Positions 1 through 9,295 of a stretch of 27,707 nt of DNA are shown here, in pieces. Origin of the DNA: Albugo candida (Eukaryota; Oomycota; Peronosporomycetes; Albuginales; Albuginaceae); contig CAJNAR010000088.1 of the NCBI GenBank assembly GCA_905220665.1, positions 1-27,707 on the forward strand. The letters run 5' to 3'. A model generated the notes under the pieces. It searched no databases, was not told where the DNA came from, and saw only the letters and a list, made by a program, of their open reading frames with translations. Position 1 is the stretch's first letter. Every line of letters starts with the position of its first letter. A program made the translations under genes and the position numbers.

Positions 1-31
1 AGTTCAAGTCGACATATCGACACAACCCAGG

Positions 32-1640
32 GTGCTAGCGTCCACTTGTAGTGACGTGGCAACCCTCATGAGTCACCCAGTATTGGGTGATTGCATGATT
101 GTTGATGAGTCGTCACCCCTGTGTGATGACGTGGAAAGTACCCCCACCCCCAGTGTGACGGTACAGGTTCATACCGGTACTACCGGAGTCGGATCTGATA
201 CCGGTGGTACATGCGGTACTGTCGTTGCCTCGTCACAGGGTGACCCAAAGGCAACTGCAAGTGTGGACGACACTAAAAGTCCCACGCTTGCTGACCTGAT
301 CAAGTCACAGGAGTCCTTGCGTAAGGACCAGCCTAGAGCTCGGGCGAATTTCGCGTGGAGCTCCCAAAGCCGAAAGCCTCGAATATCGAGGCTATACTAC
401 AGCTATATGCTGATGGGGAGCACTCGGATTGGTCAGTTTTGTCTGTAAATTGGAAGCAGCAAGACCTTTCCAAATCCGGAAAGCAACCTTCCCGATGGTC
501 TTGGAGACGGGCCAGTCCTTGACCCGTACTCCAAATGGGAAAATACTAACATCCCTGATGCGAGACCACGGCAATCCGGTTTTTGAAAGCCTACTGGAGA
601 GCCGGTCAATCGCTCAGGTGTCCAAAATGCCTGGGGGAAACATCAGAGTGATGGTCACCACAGCGGATGCCTGCCAACAGTTGGAGTGTCAGCCGGTGAC
701 TATCCTTGGGGAAAGTATTTTTTTCGGGAGTTTGATACTCTTGAAACAAAGTACTACCTCGATGTTTTCGGCGTAGGCGTGGAGGAAGAACGGAACAACA
801 TTCTCCGTGCTCTTCACCAACTCGGGTGTCAAGTGGTATATGACACCTTTCGCGAGACGGTTCCAACCAAAGAGGTGGTAATGTCGACTTGGAGAGTCTA
901 CTTTGGCTGCTCAACGTGTCCCCAACAACTGGTTAGAGTTGGTAAAGTGATTGAACAAATCGCTTACGACAAACAGCTCTACCCAGTACGGGGTAAGAAT
1001 GCTCCTATTCCAACGGAACGACCACGTTTTGGTCAACGTGGTCCTTACTGCTTGGATTTGGGTGCTGCAATATACACGGGAACACGGCAACAACCAAAGG
1101 AAAACAAAAAGAAAACACAAAACAACCAAACACAACTCACACTCAGCCTCAGAATCAAAAGCAAGCAAAATCGCAACAAGAAAAACAAAAACAAACAACC
1201 GCGCCAACGGCAGTCGTGGTGGTCCCAAAAAAGGTGGAGAAGCCAGTTCAAATTCAGGAATTGGAGACGAGGCGACCGGAGCGCAAAAATTCCGACCAAA
1301 TTTCGTTGGAGCTCAACAGTCCTCCCTCTATCTCACCACCAGGGTCACCAGACTTATCACAGCCCACTCCCCCCATCCTACATTTGAAAAGTCAATCATC
1401 TTCCCATCCACGGGTGGAGAAGGATGGTGACACATACATGCAGTTGGCATGGACGCGAGGAAAGCGTAATCGAACTGAGCCGTTCGACCAAATGGTTTCC
1501 AATGCACCACCTCGTGCGCTCCCAACGTTGGCGACAAGCAATTACTTTGCTGTGCTCGCAACTATGGAGGTGGAGTCAAAGAAGTCCAAGCGGTTGCCAA
1601 TCCGGAGCATGGCAATCGCATTCAAATTATTCCCGTGAAA
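32..1640 (+). pseudogene. LINE A ORF1, N-terminal and central part, frameshifted
   Basis: This is the gag-like, presumed nucleic-acid-binding ORF1 of the LINE. The frame changes several times: 32 to about 390, 429 to about 705, about 705 to 1210, then 1216 to about 1580. The same protein segments occur in the same order in copy B, where some of the breaks are absent. Visible parts, in order: a Ser/Thr/Val-rich N-terminus; a globular section (429-1060) that may be RRM-like; a Lys/Asn/Gln-rich low-complexity stretch (1085-1210); and a Pro/Ser-rich linker (1290-1420). No CCHC zinc knuckle was seen. The globular section contains YFFREFDTLETKYYLDVFG in both copies. The frame is already open at the window edge, so the true start lies outside. 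Confidence 0.75.
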
Positions 1641-2495
1641 GCACGGATGCCAAAAGAGGTAGCCACTTCGAAAGAGGCGGCACACTTTTATAAGAAGCGT
1701 CATACAACGGTGGAAAAAGCAGAGCGACCAACTCGAATTGGTGAAATCAGAGAGCTCATGGAAATGGATTCCAAAAATGCACTCCACCAGCTTCGACCGG
1801 ACAAGCTGGTCCAAGCCGATGCGTGCATCTCACATGTGCGTAGGCTGGTACAATTTTGTACTAACCCGGACCAAATCATCCGGGCAGCATTAGATCATCC
1901 CATCACCATGCATGGGGTGCTTATTTCATGCATGGAGTCGAATGATCCTGCGTTGGACGAAGTAGCACATCTACTTCTCATCAATCGCGTTTTTGCAGCG
2001 CACAATCTCGGCGAAGATGTCACATTTACGACGCGATGGAATCGCCACGTTGGTGGTAAAGTTCCCTCCAAGAGAGCTGTATTGTTCGAGAAAGTGATGC
2101 CTTGGTGGAGGTCAGTGCCGGACACTGTTCACGGTTTGACTCGGGCGACCAAAGCTCTCGCATTAGTGGAATTGTTATTTATGTCTACTGCCCCGACATT
2201 TTACACAAACGATCACTGGATCCACTATCTCACCGATAGACCAGTGATCTGGATTCCGGGTCACCATTGTCGTTTACTCCCCATCAATGTGCTTATCTTG
2301 TTGTTACGCTCCGACGTGGGCATAAAGTGTTGGTCGCAATGGTTTGGTGGTAAATGGCAAGGACTTCTCTGTGGCGATATCGGCGAGCTCTCAGTCAATC
2401 TCAGTTTTTTCCCTGAAGAGAAAGCAACACTTCACCTCTCGAAAGAAGATGGTGAAATGAGGTTGATTGCCGGTCCACTTCAGCGTGGATGCTAG
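1635..2495 (+). pseudogene. LINE A ORF1, C-terminal domain of unknown function
   Basis: This is a 286-residue open frame that continues ORF1 after a frameshift near 1580. In copy B the equivalent segment is joined directly to the Pro-rich part, so it is a domain of ORF1 rather than a separate gene. It is predicted globular, with many Trp, His and Leu and no low complexity after residue 50. Residues matching HWIHYLTDRPVIWIPGHH are almost unchanged in copy B (HWIQYLTDGPVIWIPGHH). The two copies are roughly 85% identical over 240 residues and both stay open there, which suggests past selection. I do not recognise the fold. The stop (TAG at 2493-2495) overlaps the start of the ORF2 frame. It could be a chaperone-like or protease-like gag extension, but no catalytic signature is clear. 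Confidence 0.7.
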
Positions 2496-4137
2496 CGGCT
2501 CCTCGATTATTTTAACGTGGGACAATATTTCAGCACTCACTGTGAATGTTAATGGAATTCATAAAAATGGTCATCTTTTTATCGACCACATCCTATCACA
2601 ACACTCCATTTGTTGTGTTCAAGAAACCAAGTTTCACGATCACAACCAACTGGACTCATTTCAGTTTTTATTATCCTCAATGCAGCGCAAAATGTTTGTC
2701 AATGATCGCAACAGTGCATTTCTACATCCGACTCAAAACCGCAGTGGCGGCGTCATGACAATTCTTCGTTCGGACTTTCCCGGTTACTCAACAGCTGAAG
2801 AACTCACCGATCGAAGCATTCGAAATCGTTATTTGGTTCTGCGTCTTCTCATTCACGATGCACCGGTGTATATTCACAATGTATATGCTCCGGTCAAGGC
2901 CGAGGAACGAGTGGGTTTTTATGATTTATTGCTTTCCAACACTTTCGAATCGACCGCAACACATATCGTATTTGGTGATTTCAACACGCCACTCGATCCA
3001 GCTATCGATGCTTCGAGTGGAACAATTCGACACGAACCAAGTCGATTAGCGTGTTTGGAATGGCTTTCACAGTTGGGTGTGGTAGACGCTTGGCGAATCC
3101 AACATCCGACTGAAAAAGTATTTACAGGACCATTACCGCGCAAGAATCGACTTGATTATATCTGCATGTCGGAAGAGCTATTCAATATGGTATACAAAAC
3201 CTCTGAGTATTTTCGTCCACGACAAGCGGGGGATCATCTGGCACAAAAAGTAACTTTTGCAAATCCAACTCAATCTCCGGGACGAGGATATTGGAAATGC
3301 TCATTACGATTATTTGAATATCCTAAAGTTGTCGAAGCAATCAAATTGGAAGCGAATTTGGTGCTCGAACAGTTGCGGACAACTTCGAATCCCGGTAAAA
3401 TGTGGGAAAGTTGGAAGACGAAAATCAAGAAACAGCTTCAAACCATTGAAAAAAAGGTTGCAAAAGATAGCCGACGTGATGTTGAGTCTAGCCAGCGTGT
3501 TTTGGAAGTCGCAGCAGCTGGATATCGCATTCAGGACACCAATGAGTCACGGTATTTTTACGAATCGAGTCTCCAACAATTTCGAATTTCAGTCGAAAAC
3601 AACGCGAAATACAACAAAGATGAAAGTTTCGACCATCACGTGAAGCATATAGAAAACTCTTCGAAGCATTTTTTTCGCCCTCCGGATAGTTCTTGTCGTC
3701 GCGTGCCGATCGAAAATGTTACAAAAAAATGTGGCACCGTGACATCGAACCCGAGGGAGATTATTGAAGAATTCAGAGATCATTGGGGTGGTGTCATGGG
3801 CTCTCTTTATAGCTCAGAGACCGACTCATATGATCCAAGTGAAAGAAAGCAAAAAAAGTTGCTCGATTCGATTCACGTTTCCCTTGCCTGCGCAGAGCAA
3901 GACCGTCTCTCCACTCGGTTAAGTACGACCGAGATGGCGGAAGCGATCAAGCACATGCGGAGTAGTTCTTCTCCAGGTATGGATGGACTACCAGCTGCAT
4001 TTTATCAGCTTGATCCGGAAACGTTTGGCGAGTGTTTGAAGATCGTGTTCGAATTTCAGCTAGAAAGAGGAATTTTACTGCGATCACAACGTCACTCAGC
4101 AACACCACTATTATACAAAAAAAGGATCAAGAGGTGA
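2467..4137 (+). pseudogene. LINE A ORF2, endonuclease and start of reverse transcriptase
   Basis: This is the N-terminal 556 residues of ORF2. The first 260 are an APE-type endonuclease, which nicks target DNA to prime reverse transcription. Its motifs appear in order: TVNVNGI, CVQET (about residue 52), NVYAPV, FGDFN (about 169-172), RLDYICMS (about 228) and a GDH where families often have SDH (about 254). An α-helical Lys/Glu-rich linker follows (about 290-430). The RT finger region then begins (SSSSPGMDGLPAAFY, about 498). The frame is lost at an A-run near 4125, where copy B has fewer A residues. There is no AUG between the upstream stop (2464-2466) and the endonuclease; the open frame begins at TTG. 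It overlaps the end of ORF1 by 29 nt in the +1 frame. Confidence 0.88.
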
Positions 4138-4890
4138 TCCTATCAACTATCGAGCGATCGCGCTGCTTTGCGTCGATGTAAAAGTACTTACAAAAGTGTT
4201 AGCGTATCGATTGCAACGTTTTTGCCAAAATTGATCCATCAAGATCAAAAAGCATTCGTGCGAGGAAGGTCAATGCATCATCATATTCGACATCTCACCG
4301 ACATCCAAGACTTGGTCACTCATCGTGGGGAGGAAGCTTATGCGACTTTTCTCGACTTTGAGAAAGCTTATGATCGAGTCAATTGGACGTACAAGTTTCG
4401 CGTTTTGGAAAAGATGGGCGTTGGAAAAAGTTTTATCGACTGGGTTCGTCTTTTGTACAATAACACAAAGGCGCAGTTGATGATTAATGGAAATATCACA
4501 CCGTTCATTACACCACAACGTGGAGTGAAACAAGGTGATCCGCTCTCAGCATTACTTTTTCTGATGACGATCGAACCTTTGGGAAATTTACTTCGACAAC
4601 ATGAAGAACATGGCATTTGGATTAACTGGCACGACTGTCGCAACTGGATTATTTTTTGCGGACGATTCGACATTGCTTTCAGAGACAACAAATGGTGTTT
4701 TGACGCAACTCGAACTCGTCCAAGTCTATTGCGATGGATCTGGGTGCGAAACTCAACTTGAGTAAATCATCTTTGCTCTCGTTGAATCGGACCATGCCGT
4801 GTCCACGTATTCCCAATTTGACCATAATGGGTCCGGAGGATTCGGTCAAGTATTTGGGTATTCCGTTCGGCCAAACCAACTCACTCGATG
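4138..4890 (+). pseudogene. LINE A ORF2, reverse transcriptase palm, frameshifted
   Basis: This is the catalytic part of the RT. Positions 4138-4210 are out of frame relative to what follows; a one-base T-run difference near 4210 restores the frame. Then come HQDQKAFVRGRSMHHHIR, FLDFEKAYDRVNW (4348-4385; the Asp of motif A) and RGVKQGDPLSALLF (about 4519). The second catalytic pair is FADD at 4655-4666, but it lies in another frame because copy A has one extra base near 4626 relative to copy B. The thumb-like LNLSKSSLLSL and VKYLGIPFG follow at about 4752-4870. RVxQG-type, FADD-type RTs of this arrangement are known from the L1/Tx1 group. The enzyme could not be made intact from this copy. 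Confidence 0.88.
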
Positions 4891-6716
4891 GTTATTTCAA
4901 CTCTCGACAAGCGTTTTTACGATGGGTTTGGTGTATGGTTTCGACGAGCAAGAACTGTTCGTGGTCGACTACTGGTTGCGCAGACGATGATTTTATCACG
5001 TTTGTGGCATTACACGATGCACGTAGACATACCAGCAGCGACAATTCGACAGTGGCAATCGATGTTAAATCGCTTTGTGCTTGGTCGGAAACACAAAAAA
5101 GATTCAAAACATGTTCACCTACTCAGCAAAGAGTTTTTATATCTTGCCGACAAGATGGTGGACTACAAGTTCCTTTTTTGGTGGGACGACTAAAGCTACA
5201 ACGTATTCAATTCCTTCAGCAGTTCGCATCCGATGCGTCAACAATTATTCCTGCGAATTGGACAACTGCTTCGACGGAATTATTACAACTTATTCAACCT
5301 TCCTTTGGACCACACAAGCCGATGGATATATTCACCATCGCACCAAATCGACATGGGAAAATGGTTCAATGGGAGAGCATATCATCATGGTGGAAACAAG
5401 CATTTAGAATGTGGCATCAGATGGATTGGAGCATTTCAATATCAGATTCAAATGTTTCACAACGCCGTCAGTACTACATGGAACAGCCGATGTGGTTTCA
5501 CTGCGACCAAAAATTACATTACGAAGCTGCTACTCGTCATCCGAGTACACAGAACGTTTGGTACAATCTTGGCATGGTGGATGAACCACATCGAACATTT
5601 CGAAAAACGTTTGCTACACTTTTCGACGCTCGAAGTTTGCAAGACTTTTTTCGTGAAAGCGACACATGGCCAACGAAGGAAAATTTCGTCGCCAACTATT
5701 ACAACGACGAAGAGCAGAACACGTCGGATATGTCTGAAGAAAAGTTGCTGAGTCGACTTTACAATGAAGTCACTCAGATTCTCCAGCGTACCCTCGACGA
5801 TTGGTCTCATCACTTGGATTATACCAACCACAAGTGGCAGATCATTTTATGTGGGAGTAAAAAGCAAGGAAAGGAAACATTATTTTCCATCCATTCCACG
5901 CTCACAACTCTCACATATCGCTCGAAACTTCCCGAACCAACCAAGAGTCATCCGATGTTGACACATTTGGTCATCACGGGAGAGATGGACACTGGATTCA
6001 GAACGAATCCGAACTTTTATGGCTACCTCACGGCATCTTCGAAAACGTGTATTACCAATTTCGCAAGTATTTACAGGATTTACAGTTCGTCTAGCCTTTC
6101 GAATGTTGCCAGTTCGATCTCGTTTCTGGTTTCTTAAAGGATATTCAGCCCGACATTATATTGTGCACAGCACTTTCGGTGTGGGGCAGTGGAATCCGAT
6201 CAACATCTCTTTCTCGAGTGCGACCACACGCACAGTTATGGAGAGAGTTACTTCCTAGTTGGGATCAGTTTTTCTCCTTTCGACCACGTTGGACGCATAT
6301 TGCATGTGCAATCGTACCAACACTACGGTCGGATTGGAAAGAATATTTAGCAATTATATCGGATTTGTGGCTTGCATTGCAAGCGGTGACACTGCACTTC
6401 GTCTGGACAGATCGGAATCGTCGTTTGTTCGATCAGCGATCAGCAACTCCGACAGTTCCAGCACTTTCCGTGATCTACACCACGTTTAGTGCGCACGTTC
6501 GGTACTTCGAAGACAGTGTTACGACCACGAGGAACGCATTCAGCTTGCAAAGGTACTGGATCAACTCGCAACGCAAGGATCATTTGGTGAATTTTTCAGA
6601 AGTCGAAGAGATCATTGCTGCGGGTACGGCACAGGCGAGTGGAACGGCAAGTGCAACTCGGATCCTAGTCCTAGTTGGCTGGTCATGCTCACCGTAGTGT
6701 GGCGCACACCACATTT
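4891..6716 (+). pseudogene. LINE A ORF2, thumb and C-terminal zinc-finger region, frameshifted
   Basis: This continues ORF2 through several frames. Positions 4888 to about 5090 (frame 1) carry RARTVRGRLLVAQTMILSRL, typical of the segment just after the RT thumb. Positions about 5150-6060 (frame 3) carry a long Trp-rich region of unknown function. The frame then changes again near 6060. At 6163-6240 a zf-RVT-like Cys/His cluster is visible in a composite of frames: a Cys, then HLFLEC and DHTH, followed by LWRELLPSWDQFF. The end of the coding part is set at about 6700 because copy B matches up to 22500 on the opposite strand. The repeated frame changes make this a clear pseudogene. Confidence 0.75.
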
Positions 6717-6985
6717 GCAAACCACGGTACTTTTGGACCATTTTTACAACTTTACAAACTTACCACTTAACAACTTTACAACTTTCAACATCTATCCGTT
6801 ACACGATGGACACACTCTCGTACTGTAGTGGTGAACGCTACCGCACTGCAGAACTAGCAACGAGGGACATATTATCAACTCTCACAGGTATTCTCGAAAC
6901 GTTTATATATGTATATTTAAGATAGCCTAGGCAACTAGAGAAAGTCAGTTAGTCTAATTCTAGTAATATAGACACCTTCAACCGA
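6717..6985 (+). other. LINE A 3' untranslated tail
   Basis: This is the non-coding end of the LINE. It contains a short imperfect repeat of ACAACTTTAC and close variants at about 6747-6790. The last 100 bases, including GTCAGTTAGTCTAATTCTAG (6946-6965), match the end of copy B (about 22256-22340 on the other strand) much better than the preceding coding region does. It has no poly(A) or simple-repeat end. Confidence 0.7.
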
Positions 6986-7041
6986 CCTCCAGCAGGAGGT
7001 CCGTGCGCTCAAGTGCTTAACCGACTGAGCAGCGGCGGACC
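6984..7041 (-). repeat. Two adjoining hairpins, possible tRNA-derived SINE head
   Basis: GACCTCC (6984-6990) pairs with GGAGGTC (6995-7001) over a 4-nt loop. Overlapping it, GGTCCG (6998-7003) pairs with CGGACC (7036-7041), and inside that GCTCA (7007-7011) pairs with TGAGC (7026-7030). Read on the minus strand, the inner part gives TGCTCAGTCGGTTAAGC, close to a tRNA D-arm/A-box but one base short. A weak B-box-like GGTTGAAGG follows. It is not a functional tRNA. A tRNA-derived SINE remnant is the best guess. Confidence 0.4.
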
Positions 7042-7045
7042 CCTG

Positions 7046-7408
7046 TATACTCAATACTGCACGAAGATGCGTGGTGGTTAGTCGGTTTCTGTCCCATTTT
7101 GCGTACTGCACATTTGTTTTCAACATTTACGTGCAAGACAAAAAAACAAACGGAGACACTTGGTTATATCCTCTAGGTTGGAGGCACTGGACCGAAGTTG
7201 ATATAGTACCTGCTTAAAAATTGGCAAAGAATTGAATTAAACAAAATGTGTGGTGTTCAATCCTGTTATCATTTATTGTCACTACGGATCATCCCTACAA
7301 TGTGGATGTCCTTAGAAAACGTTATCCGCTGCTCCCACTAGCATTCCGCTCATTTTCACGTCTAAGAAGAAATACTTCGCCTGATGACGCATGACCCTCC
7401 AAATATTA
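7046..7408. other. Intergenic, nothing recognised
   Basis: No supported coding, repeat or RNA signal was seen. It is the region downstream of the 3' end of the minus-strand gene at 7409-8155. Confidence 0.5.
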
Positions 7409-8155
7409 TCACTTTACCCGCTTTGGATCTGGTCTTGTCTCAAAAGCTTCACCTTTTCTTTTTCTGCTTAACCCAAAGGTCACAGAAAACTTCTGATCTT
7501 GCTTCAAGAAGTCCACATCGAACAGGGCCATTATATCACTGCCGAATGTCATATGAGTGTACACGTCTGGATCCTCGCCATTCTCCTCCATGTTCGGGTC
7601 TCCTTTTACCTGACAATCGATTTTGATTCCAGCAACAGACATGCATTTTTCCTTCTCATTGATCGTGAGGCACAACAAAAATGAACCAGTTTCATGATGA
7701 TCAGGAATCTTTTTATCATGAAGGAAGCGTACAGGAATTCCTAAGTTGCGGTAATTAGAGAAGTCGAATCGAATCATTTCATTTTGCAGTTCTCTTCCGT
7801 CAAATTTGATTTTTTGTGCGGTTACCACCCAATCTTTCTGAAATTCTGGGATCAGATAAACGAGTTCAGGATCGTCCTTTGGTATATCGGTAGTCAAATG
7901 TATCTTCTGCTCTCGTACGCGTAAAACATAGTCGGTACAGGGATGCTTAAATTGTGGGAAAACGTAATTGTCACAAGCTATTACTCTATCACAACGATAA
8001 AGAAGCCCTTCTGGTAAGTGGAACTTGGCATTTTCCTCACGATATGGTGCAGGCCCTTCAGCAAGTTCGCAAATCAGTGGAGGATGAAAATCACAATGTG
8101 ATGAGGCGACGCAAGTTGCTCGAAGGGCCATTGAAACACTCATTAATATCTTCAT
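7409..8155 (-). CDS. Putative secreted protein with bipartite nuclear-localisation signal (candidate effector)
   Basis: This is the only long intact frame in the window outside the LINEs: 248 residues from ATG to TGA. Residues 1-19 (MKILMSVSMALRATCVASS) look like a short signal peptide. The mature part has eight cysteines, at 21, 29, 55, 61, 73, 162, 171 and 181, which could pair in an extracellular fold. The C-terminus (231-248) is RKRK, ten residues, then KRVK: a textbook bipartite nuclear-localisation signal. No family domain is recognised, and no RxLR, CHxC or Cx2Cx5G effector motif was found. A TAG stop lies directly before the ATG, which supports this start unless an upstream exon exists. 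Secretion plus nuclear targeting suggests a host-directed effector, but that is inference. It might also be a retained nuclear protein if the N-terminus is not cleaved. Confidence 0.7.
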   Translation of the reverse strand: MKILMSVSMALRATCVASSHCDFHPPLICELAEGPAPYREENAKFHLPEGLLYRCDRVIACDNYVFPQFKHPCTDYVLRVREQKIHLTTDIPKDDPELVYLIPEFQKDWVVTAQKIKFDGRELQNEMIRFDFSNYRNLGIPVRFLHDKKIPDHHETGSFLLCLTINEKEKCMSVAGIKIDCQVKGDPNMEENGEDPDVYTHMTFGSDIMALFDVDFLKQDQKFSVTFGLSRKRKGEAFETRPDPKRVK

Positions 8156-8293
8156 CCTACTGAATTGGAGTGTTGATAAGGGTGTGATTCCAGAAATGAG
8201 AAGGAAAACTCAAAAATATGGAATCCCGGAATGAAGTATAAATCATATGGAGAGTTGTATGGAGCATTCGAGAACAATTCATGAGAGTTTTAA

Positions 8294-8745
8294 TCATTTC
8301 CAAATCAGATATCATGTTTTCGAGGTGATTCGATTTTTCAACCATCACCACTCAAAGTATACAATAAAGTTAACGCGCATGAAAGTAATAAAGCTAAAAA
8401 GACCTTGACTATGTTTCGCTCATTCCTGTCAAACGCCTGAAGGGTTCTTTTACTATCGATGATGTATTCTATAAACATGTAATCTTCCCATGAGTGAAGC
8501 TGTTCTATACAACGTTGTCATCATTTGCCGATCAGATATCATGTTTCCGAGGTGATTCGATTTTTCAACCACCACCGCTTAACATATAGAATAGCGACAA
8601 AGTTGCAATGCTACATAGCGTATGGAGGTATCTCTCCTACAAAGACTCTGATATGTTCTGCTAATTCCGCTTTTTCGCACCCGACAGCGTATTCTACAAG
8701 CAGGTAATCTTTCTCATCCCTGGAAGCTTGCTACAAAACATTCAA
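8294..8745. repeat. Diverged tandem duplication, about 227-bp unit
   Basis: ATCAGATATCATG begins at 8304 and again at 8531. Both copies continue with CGAGGTGATTCGATTTTTCA. Later blocks also recur at the same spacing, for example GTATTCTA at 8464 and 8689. The middle of each unit is diverged. The repeat lies just upstream of the minus-strand gene at 7409-8155 and could contain its promoter or a lost exon. No reading frame is open through both units. Confidence 0.75.
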
Positions 8746-9295
8746 GCGCGATATCAAATACATATTTAGATGCATTGGTAAACACACTCTCTGTGTCATA
8801 AGAAATAACTGACATTTTTCTTACAACGCATTAGTCATAGTTTATCTCCCAAATCGGTCCTGAATAGAACCTACATGCTGTACTTTTTTAACTATCGAAA
8901 GGCAAGAGGATTACATATGATCTAGCTGGTTCCTAAAAAACGGTCCAACTGACACTATGACCAGACTATCGGATCCTTTCAACAGAAACACTTTGTAGCA
9001 GCTAACTGCTTAGCATCTTGTACACTCGATGCCAACTTCTGCCACCTCATTAGTGCGCCATATTACGACGTCTCCTCTCTCGTGTGCGCTGACTTGAAGC
9101 AGGTTCATGGCGAGATCATTTCCATGAACATAACGATGTAAACTCCCTGCTGGGCGGCTGTAAATCATCAATATAGATATATTTGTGTGTCTCATCGTAT
9201 TGTTTTATTTGGTGAGTCGATTGTACTCTTAACTTCATTAAGTGTCTATCGATTCGAGTTCACAGACATGCGACGTATACTATTTAATCGTCAGT
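8746..9295. other. Intergenic, nothing recognised
   Basis: No coding or repeat signal that I can support was found on either strand. Short open frames here are random. Confidence 0.5.

Larger units (their letters stand above)
1..6985 (+). mobile_element. Non-LTR retrotransposon (LINE), copy A, degraded
   Basis: This is an L1-like LINE. It has a long ORF1, an overlapping ORF2 (APE-type endonuclease, reverse transcriptase, C-terminal zinc finger) and a 3' untranslated tail. The 5' end lies outside the window. The 3' limit was set by comparison with the inverted copy at 22256-27707: both end in a shared segment of about 100 bp (6885-6975 here), after which they stop aligning. There is no poly(A) at the end. 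At least eight frameshifts break the coding frames, many in A or T runs (for example near 700, 1580, 4125, 4210, 4626, 4905, 5150 and 6060), so the copy is not autonomous. The 5' flank is not visible, so no target-site duplication can be tested. Confidence 0.93.

Noticed and set aside
6975..7045. Functional tRNA gene on the minus strand
   Set aside because: The A-box is one base short, there is no standard anticodon arm and the B-box is poor. Only a tRNA-like remnant is supported.
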